Positions 35,660 through 46,560 of a stretch of 64,000 nucleotides of DNA are shown in pieces (position 1 is the stretch's first letter; each line of letters opens with the position of its first letter). The notes under the pieces were generated by a model. It ran no database searches. It worked only from the letters and a program-made list of their open reading frames with translations, and was not told where the DNA came from. The translations under genes were made by a program, and so were the position numbers. The DNA is from Luteibacter flocculans. Lineage in GTDB: Bacteria; Pseudomonadota; Gammaproteobacteria; Xanthomonadales; Rhodanobacteraceae. Location: contig NZ_CP063231.1 in assembly GCF_023612255.1 (NCBI RefSeq), positions 1,594,001 to 1,658,000 of the forward strand, given 5' to 3'.

Positions 35660-38600
35660 ATGCCGGCCAGCCCGAGTGCGCCTTTCCGAATCTATTACCT
35701 GCATCCGCTGCTTGCGGGGCCATTGACGGCCTGGACCGCGTGGATCGAACACGCTGCAAGCCTGGGCTTCCGCCAACTGCTGGTGGCGCCTCCCTTCGAC
35801 ACGTCGCCCTGTGGCGACGTTTTCGTCACCCGCGACTTCGATCGCATGAATCCGGCCATCGCCGGCGATGGCGACGCCACGACGCGGCTGGCCCAGATTG
35901 CCAAGGCGTGCCGCGCGCACGATCTGGAACTCTGGCTGGACCTTCCGCTCGACGAACTGGCCGCCGATGCGCCGGTTCGCCATGAGCATCCGGCGTGGTT
36001 CCGTGCAGTCGCCGATCAGCAACATGGCACGCCCGATCCGCGCTGGACGCCGAGCGAGAGCGACAGTGCGCGGTGGCGACTCAACGATCCCGACGTGGTC
36101 GACGAGGCCACGGACTGGTGGATCGATCGGTTGCGTGCCTGGACGAAGGCGGGGGTCTCGGGCTACCGCGTGATCCATCCGCAGCGGCTGCGCGCGTCGG
36201 TATGGAACACCTTGATCGACGCCGTCCGCGAGGACGCCTCGGTGGCGTTCCTCGCCTGGACGCCCGGCACCACACCCGACGAACTGGTCGCGCTGCGCGG
36301 CGCACGGTTCGACGCTGTGGTCTCGTCGGCCAACTGGTGGGACTTCCGGGCTCCCTGGTACGCCGAGGAAGTCGAGCGGCTGGCGGCGATCGCCCCCTCG
36401 CTGGCCTGTACCGAAGAACCCTTCGGGGCCAGGCTGGGCGATGCACTTGGGGAAGAGAATCAGCGCGATCACGCCTACCGTCGCGCGATCGCTTTCAGTG
36501 CTACCGCGCCGGCGGGGTGGATGATGCCGGTGGGGTTCGAATATGCGCTTCACGACCCGATCGACCCGCGCCGCGGTCATCCGCTTTCCCCCGCGGAACT
36601 GGGCAAGGGTGCGCTGCTGGACCTCACCGAGGCGGTGAAAAAGGCAAACGCCGCGGTGCCGAATCGCGTGCTGGCGCCCCCGCATCTGTCGATCCAGCAG
36701 GGCGTGGCAGCGTTTCTCACCGTGGAAGGTAACGATCCGCGCACCGCGCCGCTGGCGAGGTTGACGCTGGTGAACGCTTCATTGGATCGCGATGCGCCGT
36801 TCGCCGCCGCGCACGCCTTGATGGGCGCGGCAGGGCACTTCTCGCCGTGGACGACGCCGGACGGCAGAAAGGTATTCGACCAGGGCGAGGGTATCTGCCT
36901 GGCACCCGGCGAGGTACTCACACTGACCGGCACGCCGTCTGTGCCGGTCAAGCGCAAGCAGGGCGCGTCGGTGCAGAAAGAAATGTTGCAGGCGGCCTCG
37001 CGTGCGCCGCGGGTGGTGATCGAAGCGGTGCAGCCGATCGTCGACGGCGGCCAGTTTCCCGCCAAGCGCGTCGTCGGCGAGGCCATCGTCGTCACCGCCG
37101 ACATCTTCATGGACGGCCACGACGTGCTTGCCGCACGCCTGCGTTATCGCGCCGTGGACGAGAAGGCTTGGCGCGAAACACCGATGGAGCTGGTGAACAA
37201 CGACATCCACACCGCCAGTTTCACGCCTACCCGTATCGGGCGGTACGAATTCCAGGTGGAAGCGTGGCGCGACCCTTTCGCCACCTACCGGCACGAACTC
37301 GAACTGAAGCACGAGGCGAACGTGCCGATCGCGCTGGAGCTGGAGGAGGGGCGTCTTTTGGTGGAGAACCGCGCCGCCGCGGCAGCCGGCCCCCGCGCAA
37401 AGGCCTTGCGCCAACTCGCCGCCGCCGTGGGCAAGGTCGATGGCGATGAGCGCGTGGAGATACTGCTCGACGACGCCACGCTCGCCCTCATGACCGCGAC
37501 CGATCCGCGCGACCGCGCGACCACGACCGACGCCTACCTCGTCGAAGTGGATCGTCGCGAGGCGGTCTTCGCCAGCTGGTACGAGTTGTTCCCGCGCTCC
37601 ATGACGGACGACAAGCTCCATCACGGCACGTTCCGCAACACGATCGCGCGTTTGCCGGCGATTCGGGACATGGGCTTCGACGTGCTGTACTTCCCGCCGA
37701 TCCACCCGATCGGCAAGGCGTTCCGCAAAGGCCCGAACAATACGCTGACGCCGGGCCCCGACGATCCGGGTAGCCCGTATGCGATCGGCTCACCCGATGG
37801 CGGACACACGGCCATCCACCCGCAGTTGGGCACGCTCGACGACTTCCGTGCGCTGCGCGACGCGGCGCATGAGCATGGTCTGGAGCTGGCACTCGACTTT
37901 GCCATCCAGTGCTCGCCGGATCATCCCTGGCTCAAGGAACACCCGGAGTGGTTCGACTGGCGCCCCGACGGCAGCATCAAGTACGCGGAAAACCCGCCCA
38001 AGAAATACCAGGACATCGTCAACGTCGACTTCTACGCCGATGGCGCGATTCCGTCGCTGTGGCAGGCCTTGTGCGACGTGGTGCTGTTCTGGGCGGCGGA
38101 GGGCGTTCGTACGTTCCGCGTCGATAACCCGCACACGAAGCCGTTCCCTTTCTGGGAATGGATGATTGCGAGGGTGCGCGCGAAGTATCCCGATGCGCTG
38201 TTCCTGTCCGAGGCCTTCACTCGGCCCAAGCCGATGTATCGCCTCGCCAAGGCGGGCTTCAGCCAGTCGTATACCTACTTCACCTGGCGCAATACGAAGC
38301 GCGAGTTCATCGACTACCTCACCGAACTGACGACGACGCCACCGAAGGACTTCTTCCGTCCGAACTTCTTCGTCAACACGCCCGATATCAATCCGTACTT
38401 CTTGCAGACCTCGGGGCGCCCCGGCTTTCTCATCCGCGCGGCGCTGGCAACGACGCTGTCCGGGTTATGGGGCATGTATTCGGGATTCGAGGTGTGCGAA
38501 GCGGCGCCGGTGCCGGGGAAAGAGGAATACCTCGATTCGGAGAAGTACGAGATCCGTATCCGCGATTTCACGGCGCCCGGAAACATCGTGGCGGAGATCA

Positions 38601-38932
38601 CACGCCTGAATCGCATTCGCCGCGCGCATCCTGCCTTGCAGACGCATCTCGGTGTGCGCTTCCTGCCGGCGAACAACGATCAGGTGCTGTTCTTCGAGAA
38701 GCGCGCAGGCGACGATCTCGTGCTGGTGGCGATCAGCATGGACCCCCACAACGCGCAAGCGGCGGACCTGACGTTGCCGCTGAGCGACTGGGACCTCGCC
38801 GCCGACGCGACGCTCGATGTCACCGACCTTCTGCACGACCAATCCCTCACCTGGCGCGGAACGACACAGCATGTATGGCTAGGCCTCGGCCAGCCTTATG
38901 CGGTGTGGCACGTGCGGCTTTCCGGAGTCTGA
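35660..38932 (+). CDS. glgE: Alpha-1,4-glucan:maltose-1-phosphate maltosyltransferase GlgE, with an extra N-terminal amylase-like module
   Basis: 1090 aa. GlgE (GH13_3) adds maltose from maltose-1-phosphate to alpha-glucan chains. Residues from about 445 to the end are GlgE proper: nucleophile Asp822 in FRVDNPHTKPFPFWEW and general acid Glu851 in FLSEAFTRPKPMYRLAK. Residues 1-440 resemble a second GH13 barrel, but its catalytic spots are lost (GVSGYRVIHPQR lacks the Asp, FLAWTPGT lacks the Glu). ATG 35660 has AGGA upstream; the in-frame ATG at 35606 adds 18 unlike residues. It leads the seven-gene operon. Confidence 0.93.
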   Translation: MPASPSAPFRIYYLHPLLAGPLTAWTAWIEHAASLGFRQLLVAPPFDTSPCGDVFVTRDFDRMNPAIAGDGDATTRLAQIAKACRAHDLELWLDLPLDELAADAPVRHEHPAWFRAVADQQHGTPDPRWTPSESDSARWRLNDPDVVDEATDWWIDRLRAWTKAGVSGYRVIHPQRLRASVWNTLIDAVREDASVAFLAWTPGTTPDELVALRGARFDAVVSSANWWDFRAPWYAEEVERLAAIAPSLACTEEPFGARLGDALGEENQRDHAYRRAIAFSATAPAGWMMPVGFEYALHDPIDPRRGHPLSPAELGKGALLDLTEAVKKANAAVPNRVLAPPHLSIQQGVAAFLTVEGNDPRTAPLARLTLVNASLDRDAPFAAAHALMGAAGHFSPWTTPDGRKVFDQGEGICLAPGEVLTLTGTPSVPVKRKQGASVQKEMLQAASRAPRVVIEAVQPIVDGGQFPAKRVVGEAIVVTADIFMDGHDVLAARLRYRAVDEKAWRETPMELVNNDIHTASFTPTRIGRYEFQVEAWRDPFATYRHELELKHEANVPIALELEEGRLLVENRAAAAAGPRAKALRQLAAAVGKVDGDERVEILLDDATLALMTATDPRDRATTTDAYLVEVDRREAVFASWYELFPRSMTDDKLHHGTFRNTIARLPAIRDMGFDVLYFPPIHPIGKAFRKGPNNTLTPGPDDPGSPYAIGSPDGGHTAIHPQLGTLDDFRALRDAAHEHGLELALDFAIQCSPDHPWLKEHPEWFDWRPDGSIKYAENPPKKYQDIVNVDFYADGAIPSLWQALCDVVLFWAAEGVRTFRVDNPHTKPFPFWEWMIARVRAKYPDALFLSEAFTRPKPMYRLAKAGFSQSYTYFTWRNTKREFIDYLTELTTTPPKDFFRPNFFVNTPDINPYFLQTSGRPGFLIRAALATTLSGLWGMYSGFEVCEAAPVPGKEEYLDSEKYEIRIRDFTAPGNIVAEITRLNRIRRAHPALQTHLGVRFLPANNDQVLFFEKRAGDDLVLVAISMDPHNAQAADLTLPLSDWDLAADATLDVTDLLHDQSLTWRGTTQHVWLGLGQPYAVWHVRLSGV

Positions 38933-38935
38933 TTC

Positions 38936-41900
38936 ATGGCAACACGCGTTAAAGGAAAAAAGCAGGCGGCCGCGCGCGACTTCTCGAGCGATCCGCTTTG
39001 GTACAAGGACGCGATCATCTACCAGGTGCATCTCAAGTCCTTCTTCGACGCCAACGACGATGGCGTCGGTGACTTCCAGGGTCTGATCGACAAGCTGGAC
39101 TACATCGCCGAACTGGGCGTCAATACGCTTTGGCTGCTGCCGTTCTACCCCAGTCCGCGGCGTGACGACGGTTACGACATCGCCGAGTACAAGGCGGTGC
39201 ATCCCGATTACGGCAAGCTCGCAGACGCAAAGCGGTTCATCGCGGAAGCGCATGCGCGCGGCCTGCGCGTCATTACCGAGCTGGTCATCAACCATACGTC
39301 CGACCAGCACCCGTGGTTCCAGCGCGCACGGCATGCGAAGAAGGGCTCGGCCGCACGCGACTTCTACGTCTGGTCGGATACCGATCAGGCCTACGACGGC
39401 ACGCGCATCATCTTCCTGGATACCGAGAAGTCGAACTGGACCTGGGATCCGGTCGCGGGCCAGTACTTCTGGCATCGCTTCTTCTCGCACCAGCCCGACC
39501 TCAACTTCGACAATCCCGCCGTGCTGAAGGCCGTGCTGGACGTCATGCGGTTCTGGCTCGACCTGGGCGTGGATGGCCTGCGCCTCGACGCGGTGCCCTA
39601 CCTCATCGAGCGCGAGGGCACCAACAACGAGAACCTGCCGGAGACGCACCAGATCCTCAAGCTGATGCGCGCGGAGATCGACCAGCATTATCCCGACCGG
39701 ATGCTGCTGGCCGAGGCGAATCAGTGGCCCGAGGACACGCAGGATTACTTCGGTCAGGGCGACGAATGCCACATGGCGTTCCACTTCCCGTTGATGCCGC
39801 GCATGTACATGGCGATCGCGCGCGAGGACCGGTTTCCGATCACGGACATCATGCGGCAGACGCCGGCCATTCCCGACAATTGCCAGTGGGCGATCTTCCT
39901 GCGCAACCATGACGAGCTGACCCTCGAAATGGTCACCGACAGCGAGCGCGACTATCTGTGGCAAACCTACGCCGCCGACCGCCGCGCGCGCATCAATCTC
40001 GGCATTCGCCGTCGCCTTGCGCCGCTGTTGGAACGCGACCGCCGCCGCATCGAGTTGATGAACGCTCTGCTGCTCTCGATGCCCGGCACGCCGGTGCTTT
40101 ATTACGGCGACGAAATCGGCATGGGCGACAACATTCATCTCGGTGATCGCGATGGCGTGCGCACGCCCATGCAGTGGTCGGTGGACCGCAACGGCGGTTT
40201 CTCGCGCGCCGATCCGGCGAGCCTGGTGCTTCCGCCGATCATGGATCCGCTTTACGGCTTCCAGGCGATCAATGTGGAAGCGCAGTCCCGCGATCCCCAC
40301 TCGCTGCTCAACTGGACCCGGCGCATGCTTGCTGTGCGCAAGCGGTACAAGGCGTTCGGGCGCGGCACGCTGAAATTCCTCTATCCGGGCAACCGCAAGG
40401 TCCTGGCATACCTGCGCGAGTTCGAGGGCGAGCAGGTGCTCTGCGTGGCGAACATGTCGCGTTCGCTGCAGGCCGTGGAACTGGACCTTGGTGGCTTCGA
40501 CGGACAGGTGCCCATCGAGATCATGGGCGGTTCGTCGTTCCCGCCGATTGGCCAGCTGCCGTACCTGCTCACCTTGCCGCCTTACGGGTTCTACGCGTTC
40601 CAGATTTGCCCGAATGCGCAGATGCCTTCGTGGCACGAAGTCCCCGCAGAACCCATGCCCGACTACGAGACGCTCGTCCTGCGCGGTGCGCTGGTGGAGG
40701 GGCCGGTCATGGCGCACCACCGTGGCGTGATCGAAAAGCAGGTGCTGCCGAACTATCTCTCGGTGCGTCGCTGGTTTGCGGCCAAGGACCGCGGCATCGA
40801 GGGTGTGCGGATTCTTTATGCCGTACCGTGGCCGGATCGCGGAGACGACCTCATCTTTACCGAGGTGGAGGCCACGCTGTCTGACGGAGGCACGGAACGC
40901 TACAGCTTGCCCGCGGGCATCGTGTGGGAAGACGAGAATCCGACGTCCCGCGCCCAGCAACTCGCCTTGGCGCGCGTGCGCCGTGGGCGGCGCATCGGTT
41001 TGCTGACCGATGGCTTCGCGCTCGAAGCTTTTGCCAGCGGTCTGCTGATCGGCCTGCGTCAGAACGCCGAGCTTCCGATTCATAGCGGCGGTGCCGTGCG
41101 TTTCGAGACCACGGCGGCGTTCGCTACGGTGACGTTCGATCTCGCGATCGAGAACCGCTGGCTCTCGGCCGAACAATCGAACAGCTCGATGATCCTGCAC
41201 GACGCGGGCGTGGTGAAGCTGTTCCGCCGCACGTCCGCGGGTATCAATCCCGAAGTGGAAATGAGCCGGTATCTCACCGAGAACGGCTACGCCAACACCG
41301 CACCGCTGCTCGGTGAAGTGGTCCGTGTGGACGAGCACGGCGAACGCACCACGCTGGCGGTGTTGCAGGGTTTCCTGCGCAATCAGGGCGATGCCTGGGG
41401 CTGGACGCTCGACTACCTGCGTCGCAGCTATGACGAGTACAGCCATTCCGACGACGAGGAGCGGCGCGCCGAAATCGAAGGCGGCTACGACGCATTTGCG
41501 GCGGCGGTCGGCACGCGGCTTGGCGAGCTGCACGCGCTGCTGGCTCGGCCGAGCGAGCTGCCGGCGTTCGCGCCGGAAACCGCAGGTAACGACACCATGG
41601 CCGCTTGGCGCGAGGACGTCCGCACCCAACTCGGGCGCGCGATGCATTCCGTGGAGTCGGCCAAGGATTTGCCGGAAGCGCTGGCAAGCGAAGCGAAGGC
41701 GCTGCGTGAACAGGCCGAATCGCTGGAACGTCGACTCGACGATCTCGCTGCTGCGGGGCAGGGCGCGCTCGCAACGCGTACCCATGGCGACTTCCACCTC
41801 GGCCAGGTCCTTGTGGTGCAGGACGACGCATACATCATCGACTTCGAAGGCGAGCCGGCACGCTCGCTGGAGGAGCGTCGCGGCAAACGTTCGCCGTTGC

Positions 41901-42256
41901 GGGACGTCGCGGGCTTTCTCCGCTCGCTCGACTACGCGGCGGCCATGGCACGCCGTGGCGAGGACGGCTTGGCGCCGATGGACGATGCCGGGTTCGGTCC
42001 CTACCTCGAACGCTTCCACGCCCGTTCGGCCAAGGTGTTCCTCGACGCCTACCGAGCGGTGCTCGCTGCCGCCCCGGTGCGCTGGGTGGATGCCGAAGCC
42101 TTCGACGCCTTGCTCGAATTGTTCGTGATCGAGAAGGCCGCTTACGAAATCGTCTACGAGGCCAATAATCGGCCGGCCTGGCTGGACGTGCCGCTGCGCG
42201 GGCTCCTGGCCCTTGCGCAGGGTGGGTCAGGCCATGCACGGGAGAAGAACGTATGA
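38936..42256 (+). CDS. treS: Trehalose synthase / maltokinase fusion TreS-Mak
   Basis: 1106 aa. Residues 1 to about 555 are TreS (GH13_16), interconverting trehalose and maltose: nucleophile Asp218 ([10 protein letters not shown]), acid Glu260 ([11 protein letters not shown]), Asp326 (RNHDELTLE). From about 575 on is a maltokinase with a kinase-like fold: THGDFHLGQ (Asp952) and IIDFEGEP bind ATP-Mg. Together they turn trehalose into maltose-1-phosphate, the GlgE substrate. The gene starts three bases after glgE and overlaps glgB (ATGA). Confidence 0.95.
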   Translation: MATRVKGKKQAAARDFSSDPLWYKDAIIYQVHLKSFFDANDDGVGDFQGLIDKLDYIAELGVNTLWLLPFYPSPRRDDGYDIAEYKAVHPDYGKLADAKRFIAEAHARGLRVITELVINHTSDQHPWFQRARHAKKGSAARDFYVWSDTDQAYDGTRIIFLDTEKSNWTWDPVAGQYFWHRFFSHQPDLNFDNPAVLKAVLDVMRFWLDLGVDGLRLDAVPYLIEREGTNNENLPETHQILKLMRAEIDQHYPDRMLLAEANQWPEDTQDYFGQGDECHMAFHFPLMPRMYMAIAREDRFPITDIMRQTPAIPDNCQWAIFLRNHDELTLEMVTDSERDYLWQTYAADRRARINLGIRRRLAPLLERDRRRIELMNALLLSMPGTPVLYYGDEIGMGDNIHLGDRDGVRTPMQWSVDRNGGFSRADPASLVLPPIMDPLYGFQAINVEAQSRDPHSLLNWTRRMLAVRKRYKAFGRGTLKFLYPGNRKVLAYLREFEGEQVLCVANMSRSLQAVELDLGGFDGQVPIEIMGGSSFPPIGQLPYLLTLPPYGFYAFQICPNAQMPSWHEVPAEPMPDYETLVLRGALVEGPVMAHHRGVIEKQVLPNYLSVRRWFAAKDRGIEGVRILYAVPWPDRGDDLIFTEVEATLSDGGTERYSLPAGIVWEDENPTSRAQQLALARVRRGRRIGLLTDGFALEAFASGLLIGLRQNAELPIHSGGAVRFETTAAFATVTFDLAIENRWLSAEQSNSSMILHDAGVVKLFRRTSAGINPEVEMSRYLTENGYANTAPLLGEVVRVDEHGERTTLAVLQGFLRNQGDAWGWTLDYLRRSYDEYSHSDDEERRAEIEGGYDAFAAAVGTRLGELHALLARPSELPAFAPETAGNDTMAAWREDVRTQLGRAMHSVESAKDLPEALASEAKALREQAESLERRLDDLAAAGQGALATRTHGDFHLGQVLVVQDDAYIIDFEGEPARSLEERRGKRSPLRDVAGFLRSLDYAAAMARRGEDGLAPMDDAGFGPYLERFHARSAKVFLDAYRAVLAAAPVRWVDAEAFDALLELFVIEKAAYEIVYEANNRPAWLDVPLRGLLALAQGGSGHAREKNV

Positions 42257-44439
42257 CCGATCCGCGCACCTACGGTCTGACGGATGCCGCGGCTGTCGAC
42301 GCGTTGGTGGACGGCCGGCACGGTGATCCGTTCGCACTGCTCGGTCCGCATGACGTGGAAGGGCGCCGCGTCGTGCGTACGCTGCAACCGGGCGCGACGA
42401 ACGTCGAGTTGGTCGACGCGGAGGGACGGACGCTCGGTGCCTTGAACCGTGTGCATCCCACAGGGCTGTTCGCGGGCTTCCTCGACGCCGGGGGCGAGTA
42501 TCGGCTTCGCGTGCAATGGCCGGCAGCGACGCATGACACGCACGATCCTTATGCATTTGGCACCTTGCTTGACGACGAGGATCTGCGTCTGCTCTCCGAC
42601 GGGCAGCACATCGAGTTGTTCCGCTGCCTTGGTGCTCATCCCACGGTGGTCGATGGCGTCCATGGTGTGCGCTTCGCCGTCTGGGCACCGAATGCGAAAC
42701 GCGTCAGCGTCGTTGGCGATTTCAACAGTTGGGACGGTCGCCGCCACCCGATGCGCAAGCGCGTACCGGCTGGCGTCTGGGAGTTGTTCGTGCCGGGCCT
42801 GCTGCCGGGCGCGCGCTACAAGTACGAGATCTGGGGCGCCGATGGCTCGCTGACCCAGCGCGCCGATCCAGTCGCGCTGGCCGCGGAGCTCCCTCCAGCG
42901 ACGGCATCGATCGTGGCCGACCCCGCGGCCTTCCGCTGGACCGACGAGGCCTGGATGCGTCGTCGCGGCGCCTTGCATCATGCCGGTTCGCCGCTGTCGA
43001 TCTACGAATTGCACGCGGGCTCCTGGCTACGCGACAAGGACGGGCGCGAACTGCACTGGGACGAATTGGGCGAACGCCTGATTCCCTACGTGGCAGGCAT
43101 GGGCTTCAGCCACATCGAGCTGCTGCCGATTTCCGAGCATCCGTTCGGCGGCTCGTGGGGCTACCAGCCGCTGGGCCAGTTCGCACCTACGTCGCGCTTT
43201 GGCACCCCGGAAGCCTTCGCACGCTTCGTCGACCGCTGCCACGAAGCCGGCGTCGGCGTGATCGTCGATTGGGTGCCGGCGCATTTCCCGACCGATATTC
43301 ACGGATTGGCGCACTTCGACGGCACGCCGCTCTACGAACATGCCGACCCGCGCGAGGGTTACCACCAGGACTGGAACACGCTGATCTTCAACCTCGGTCG
43401 TAACGAGGTGTCCGCGTTTCTCGTGGCGAGCGCGCTTGCGTGGCTGGAGCGTTTCCACATCGATGGCCTGCGCGTCGATGCCGTGGCATCCATGCTCTAC
43501 CGCGACTATTCGCGCAAGCACGGCGAATGGGTGCCGAACATCCACGGTGGTCGCGAGAACCTCGAATCCATCGCGTTCCTGCGTCGGGTCAACCAACTCG
43601 TGGCCGAGCGCCATCCGGACTGCATGACCATCGCGGAAGAATCCACCGCCTGGCCCGGTGTGACGCAGCCTGTGGAGCAGGGTGGCCTGGGTTTCACCTT
43701 CAAGTGGAACATGGGCTGGATGCACGATTCGCTGGAGTACATGTCGCGCGATCCTATCCATCGGCGCTGGCACCACGGCGAGATGACCTTCAGTATGGTC
43801 TACGCCTATTCGGAGAAATTCGTGCTGCCGCTGTCGCACGACGAAGTCGTGCACGGTAAGCGTTCGTTGCTGGGCCGCATGCCGGGCGATGAATGGCAAC
43901 GCTTCGCCAACCTGCGTGCCTATTACGGGTTCATGTGGGGTCATCCAGGCAAGAAGCTCCTGTTCACTGGCGGGGAAATTGCCCAGCCGCACGAATGGAA
44001 CCACGATGCCCAGATCGCCTGGGACCTGCTCGACCATCCGTTGCATCGTGGCGTGCAGGCGCTTGTGCGCGATTTGAACCGTCTTTATGCAGCCACCCCG
44101 GCATTGCATGCCTGGGACACCGACCCGCGCGGTTTTCGTTGGGTCATCGGTGACGGCGCCGAACAGAGCATCTTTGCCTGGCTGCGTTTCGCCGAGGGCG
44201 CACGACCTGCATTGGTCATCAGCAACATGACCCCCGCTCCCCATCACAGCTTCCGCATTGGCGTCCCCGAAGGCGGCCGCTGGCGTGAAGCGATCAACTC
44301 GGATGCGAAGGACTATGGCGGTTCCGGCGTCGGCAACGACGGCGAGCGGCATGCGCAGGACGTTCCGGCGCATGGGTTCGACCGTTCGTTGGTGCTCAGC
44401 CTTCCGCCGCTGTCCACGCTCATCCTGGTTGCCGACTAA
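42253..44439 (+). CDS. glgB: 1,4-alpha-glucan branching enzyme GlgB
   Basis: 728 aa, GH13_9. It adds alpha-1,6 branches to glucan. Two N-terminal carbohydrate-binding domains (the second with [23 protein letters not shown]) precede the barrel: DWVPAHFP, nucleophile Asp409 in [18 protein letters not shown], Glu462 in [11 protein letters not shown] and [10 protein letters not shown]. The start overlaps the TreS-Mak stop by four bases. In this operon it would branch the polymer made by GlgE. Confidence 0.97.
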   Translation: MTDPRTYGLTDAAAVDALVDGRHGDPFALLGPHDVEGRRVVRTLQPGATNVELVDAEGRTLGALNRVHPTGLFAGFLDAGGEYRLRVQWPAATHDTHDPYAFGTLLDDEDLRLLSDGQHIELFRCLGAHPTVVDGVHGVRFAVWAPNAKRVSVVGDFNSWDGRRHPMRKRVPAGVWELFVPGLLPGARYKYEIWGADGSLTQRADPVALAAELPPATASIVADPAAFRWTDEAWMRRRGALHHAGSPLSIYELHAGSWLRDKDGRELHWDELGERLIPYVAGMGFSHIELLPISEHPFGGSWGYQPLGQFAPTSRFGTPEAFARFVDRCHEAGVGVIVDWVPAHFPTDIHGLAHFDGTPLYEHADPREGYHQDWNTLIFNLGRNEVSAFLVASALAWLERFHIDGLRVDAVASMLYRDYSRKHGEWVPNIHGGRENLESIAFLRRVNQLVAERHPDCMTIAEESTAWPGVTQPVEQGGLGFTFKWNMGWMHDSLEYMSRDPIHRRWHHGEMTFSMVYAYSEKFVLPLSHDEVVHGKRSLLGRMPGDEWQRFANLRAYYGFMWGHPGKKLLFTGGEIAQPHEWNHDAQIAWDLLDHPLHRGVQALVRDLNRLYAATPALHAWDTDPRGFRWVIGDGAEQSIFAWLRFAEGARPALVISNMTPAPHHSFRIGVPEGGRWREAINSDAKDYGGSGVGNDGERHAQDVPAHGFDRSLVLSLPPLSTLILVAD

Positions 44440-44451
44440 CAAGGAACATCG

Positions 44452-46560
44452 ATGCCCGTACTTCCCGAACGCATGCAATCCGGCATGCCTTATCCGCTCG
44501 GCGCAACATGCGATGGCATGGGCACGAACTTCGCCGTGTTCTCGGCTCACGCCGAGCGCATTGAGCTTTGTCTCTTCGATCCGTCCGGTAAGCGCGAGAT
44601 CGCGCGTTACGACCTTCCCGAATGCACCGATGAGGTCTGGCACGGCTACCTGCCACGCGTACGCGGCGGCACCTTGTACGGGTTCCGTGCGCATGGCCCT
44701 TACGCGCCGGAAGAAGGCCACCGCTTCAATCCCAACAAGCTGCTGCTCGATCCCTATGCACGGTTGCTGCACGGGCAGGTGCGCTGGTCGGATGCGCTGC
44801 ACGGTTATCGCGTGTCCAGTCCCCGCGCGGACCTGTCGTTCGATCGCCGCGACAGCGCTGCCGCCATGCCGAAGGCCGTGGTGGTGGATGAGCCGATGCA
44901 TTGGACCCACGGCAACCGTCCACATACGCCGTGGAACGAGACGGTGATCTACGAAACCCATCTCAAGGGTTTCACTCGTTCGTTGAAGCGCATCCGGCAA
45001 CACGAGCGCGGCACCTTCATCGCGCTGGCCGATCCCTATGTGATCGACTACCTGGTGAAGCTCGGCGTCACCGCCGTGGAGCTGTTGCCGGTCCATGCGT
45101 ACTTGCAGGATCGCCGCCTCACGGAAATGAAACTGCGCAACTACTGGGGCTACAACACCCTGGCGTTCTTCGCGCCGGAGCCGGCGTATCTGGCCGAGGG
45201 CGCGCTCAACGAGATCCGCGCGGCAGTGCAGGCGCTGCATGCCGCCGGTATCGAGGTCATCCTCGACGTGGTCTACAACCATACCTGCGAGGGAAGCGAG
45301 CTGGGCACGACCATGTCGTTCCGCGGCCTCGACAACAAGAGCTATTACCGGTTGATGCCGGACAATCCGCGCTACTGCATCAACGACACCGGCACCGGCA
45401 ATACCGTGAACACGGCGCATCCCCGCGTGTTGCAGCTGGTCATGGATTCGCTCCGGTACTGGGTGCAGACCTTCCACGTGGACGGGTTCCGCTTCGATCT
45501 CGGCGTGAGCCTGGGGCGCGAGGAGCATGGTTTCGATCCGAACTGCGGTCTATTCGACGCCATGCGCCAGGACCCCGTGCTGGCCAACGTCAAACTGATT
45601 TCCGAGCCATGGGACATCGGTCCGGGCGGTTACCAGCTTGGCAACCATCCCCCCGGCTTCGCCGAGTGGAACGGCAAGTATCGCGATGACATCCGCCGCT
45701 TCTGGAAGGGCGATGCCAACATGCGCGGCGCGCTCGCCGGTCGACTGCAGGCATCGGGCGAGCTGTTCGATCACCAGCGCCGCAAGCCGTGGGCATCGGT
45801 CAACTTCATTACGGCGCACGACGGCTTCACGCTGGAAGACCTGGTCAGCTACAACGACAAGCACAATGAAGCCAACGGCGAAGACAACCGCGACGGGGGA
45901 AACGACAACGAGAGCTACAACTACGGCGCCGAGGGCCCTACGGACGACCAGGGGATCCGCACGGCGCGCGACCGGGTCAAGCGCTCCATGCTCGCCACGA
46001 TGTTCTTTTCCCACGGCACGCCGATGCTGCTCGGCGGCGACGAATTCGGGCGCACCCAGCACGGCAATAACAACGCGTATTGCCAGGACAACGAGCTTTC
46101 CTGGTACGACTGGAAACAGGCCACCTCGGAGCAGGGCAGGGAACTCGCGGACTTCACCGCGCGGCTGATCCGGCTCCGCGAGCAGCACCCGACCTTGCGT
46201 GCCGCGCACTTTCTTCGCGGAGACAAGGACGTGGTGCCGGGCATGCGCGAGGTCGCCTGGTTCGACGAACGTGGTACCGAGATGGACCAGGAAGCCTGGG
46301 GCTACACGGAAGGCCGTCTGCTGGCCTTGCGTCGCGTCCAGGCACAGGGCGAAAAGCGTGCGGACGTGACCCTGGTGCTGTTCAATGCCACGCCCGAGAT
46401 GCATGTCTTCACGCTTCCGCAGCCTGCGGCGAACTGGCGGCTGTGCTGCAACAGCGCTTCGCCCACCGCGCCGGAGGTGGCGTGGAACGAGCCGACGATC
46501 GAAGTGGAGGGGCGCTGTGTCGTCATGCTTGCTGCCACCGTGCGGACCGAACCCGCATGA
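44452..46560 (+). CDS. glgX: Glycogen debranching enzyme GlgX (isoamylase type)
   Basis: 702 aa, GH13_11. It hydrolyses alpha-1,6 branches. N-terminal CBM48-like domain (PLGATCDGMGTNFAVFSAHAERIEL) then the barrel: VVYNHTCEG, nucleophile Asp349 in HVDGFRFDLGVSLGRE, Glu385 in LISEPWDIGPGGYQLG and FITAHDGFTLEDLVSYN. It begins 12 bases after glgB and overlaps treZ (ATGA). In this setting the name TreX would also fit, since its linear chains feed TreY. Confidence 0.95.
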   Translation: MPVLPERMQSGMPYPLGATCDGMGTNFAVFSAHAERIELCLFDPSGKREIARYDLPECTDEVWHGYLPRVRGGTLYGFRAHGPYAPEEGHRFNPNKLLLDPYARLLHGQVRWSDALHGYRVSSPRADLSFDRRDSAAAMPKAVVVDEPMHWTHGNRPHTPWNETVIYETHLKGFTRSLKRIRQHERGTFIALADPYVIDYLVKLGVTAVELLPVHAYLQDRRLTEMKLRNYWGYNTLAFFAPEPAYLAEGALNEIRAAVQALHAAGIEVILDVVYNHTCEGSELGTTMSFRGLDNKSYYRLMPDNPRYCINDTGTGNTVNTAHPRVLQLVMDSLRYWVQTFHVDGFRFDLGVSLGREEHGFDPNCGLFDAMRQDPVLANVKLISEPWDIGPGGYQLGNHPPGFAEWNGKYRDDIRRFWKGDANMRGALAGRLQASGELFDHQRRKPWASVNFITAHDGFTLEDLVSYNDKHNEANGEDNRDGGNDNESYNYGAEGPTDDQGIRTARDRVKRSMLATMFFSHGTPMLLGGDEFGRTQHGNNNAYCQDNELSWYDWKQATSEQGRELADFTARLIRLREQHPTLRAAHFLRGDKDVVPGMREVAWFDERGTEMDQEAWGYTEGRLLALRRVQAQGEKRADVTLVLFNATPEMHVFTLPQPAANWRLCCNSASPTAPEVAWNEPTIEVEGRCVVMLAATVRTEPA

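Noticed and set aside
38879-42019. 1046-aa frame antisense to treS-mak
   Set aside because: A GC-rich codon-bias shadow: the sense strand holds a complete, well-motifed enzyme, and the antisense peptide is His/Arg/Val-rich with no domain.
43027-45528. 833-aa frame antisense across glgB and glgX
   Set aside because: It spans two real coupled genes on the other strand and has no recognisable motif.
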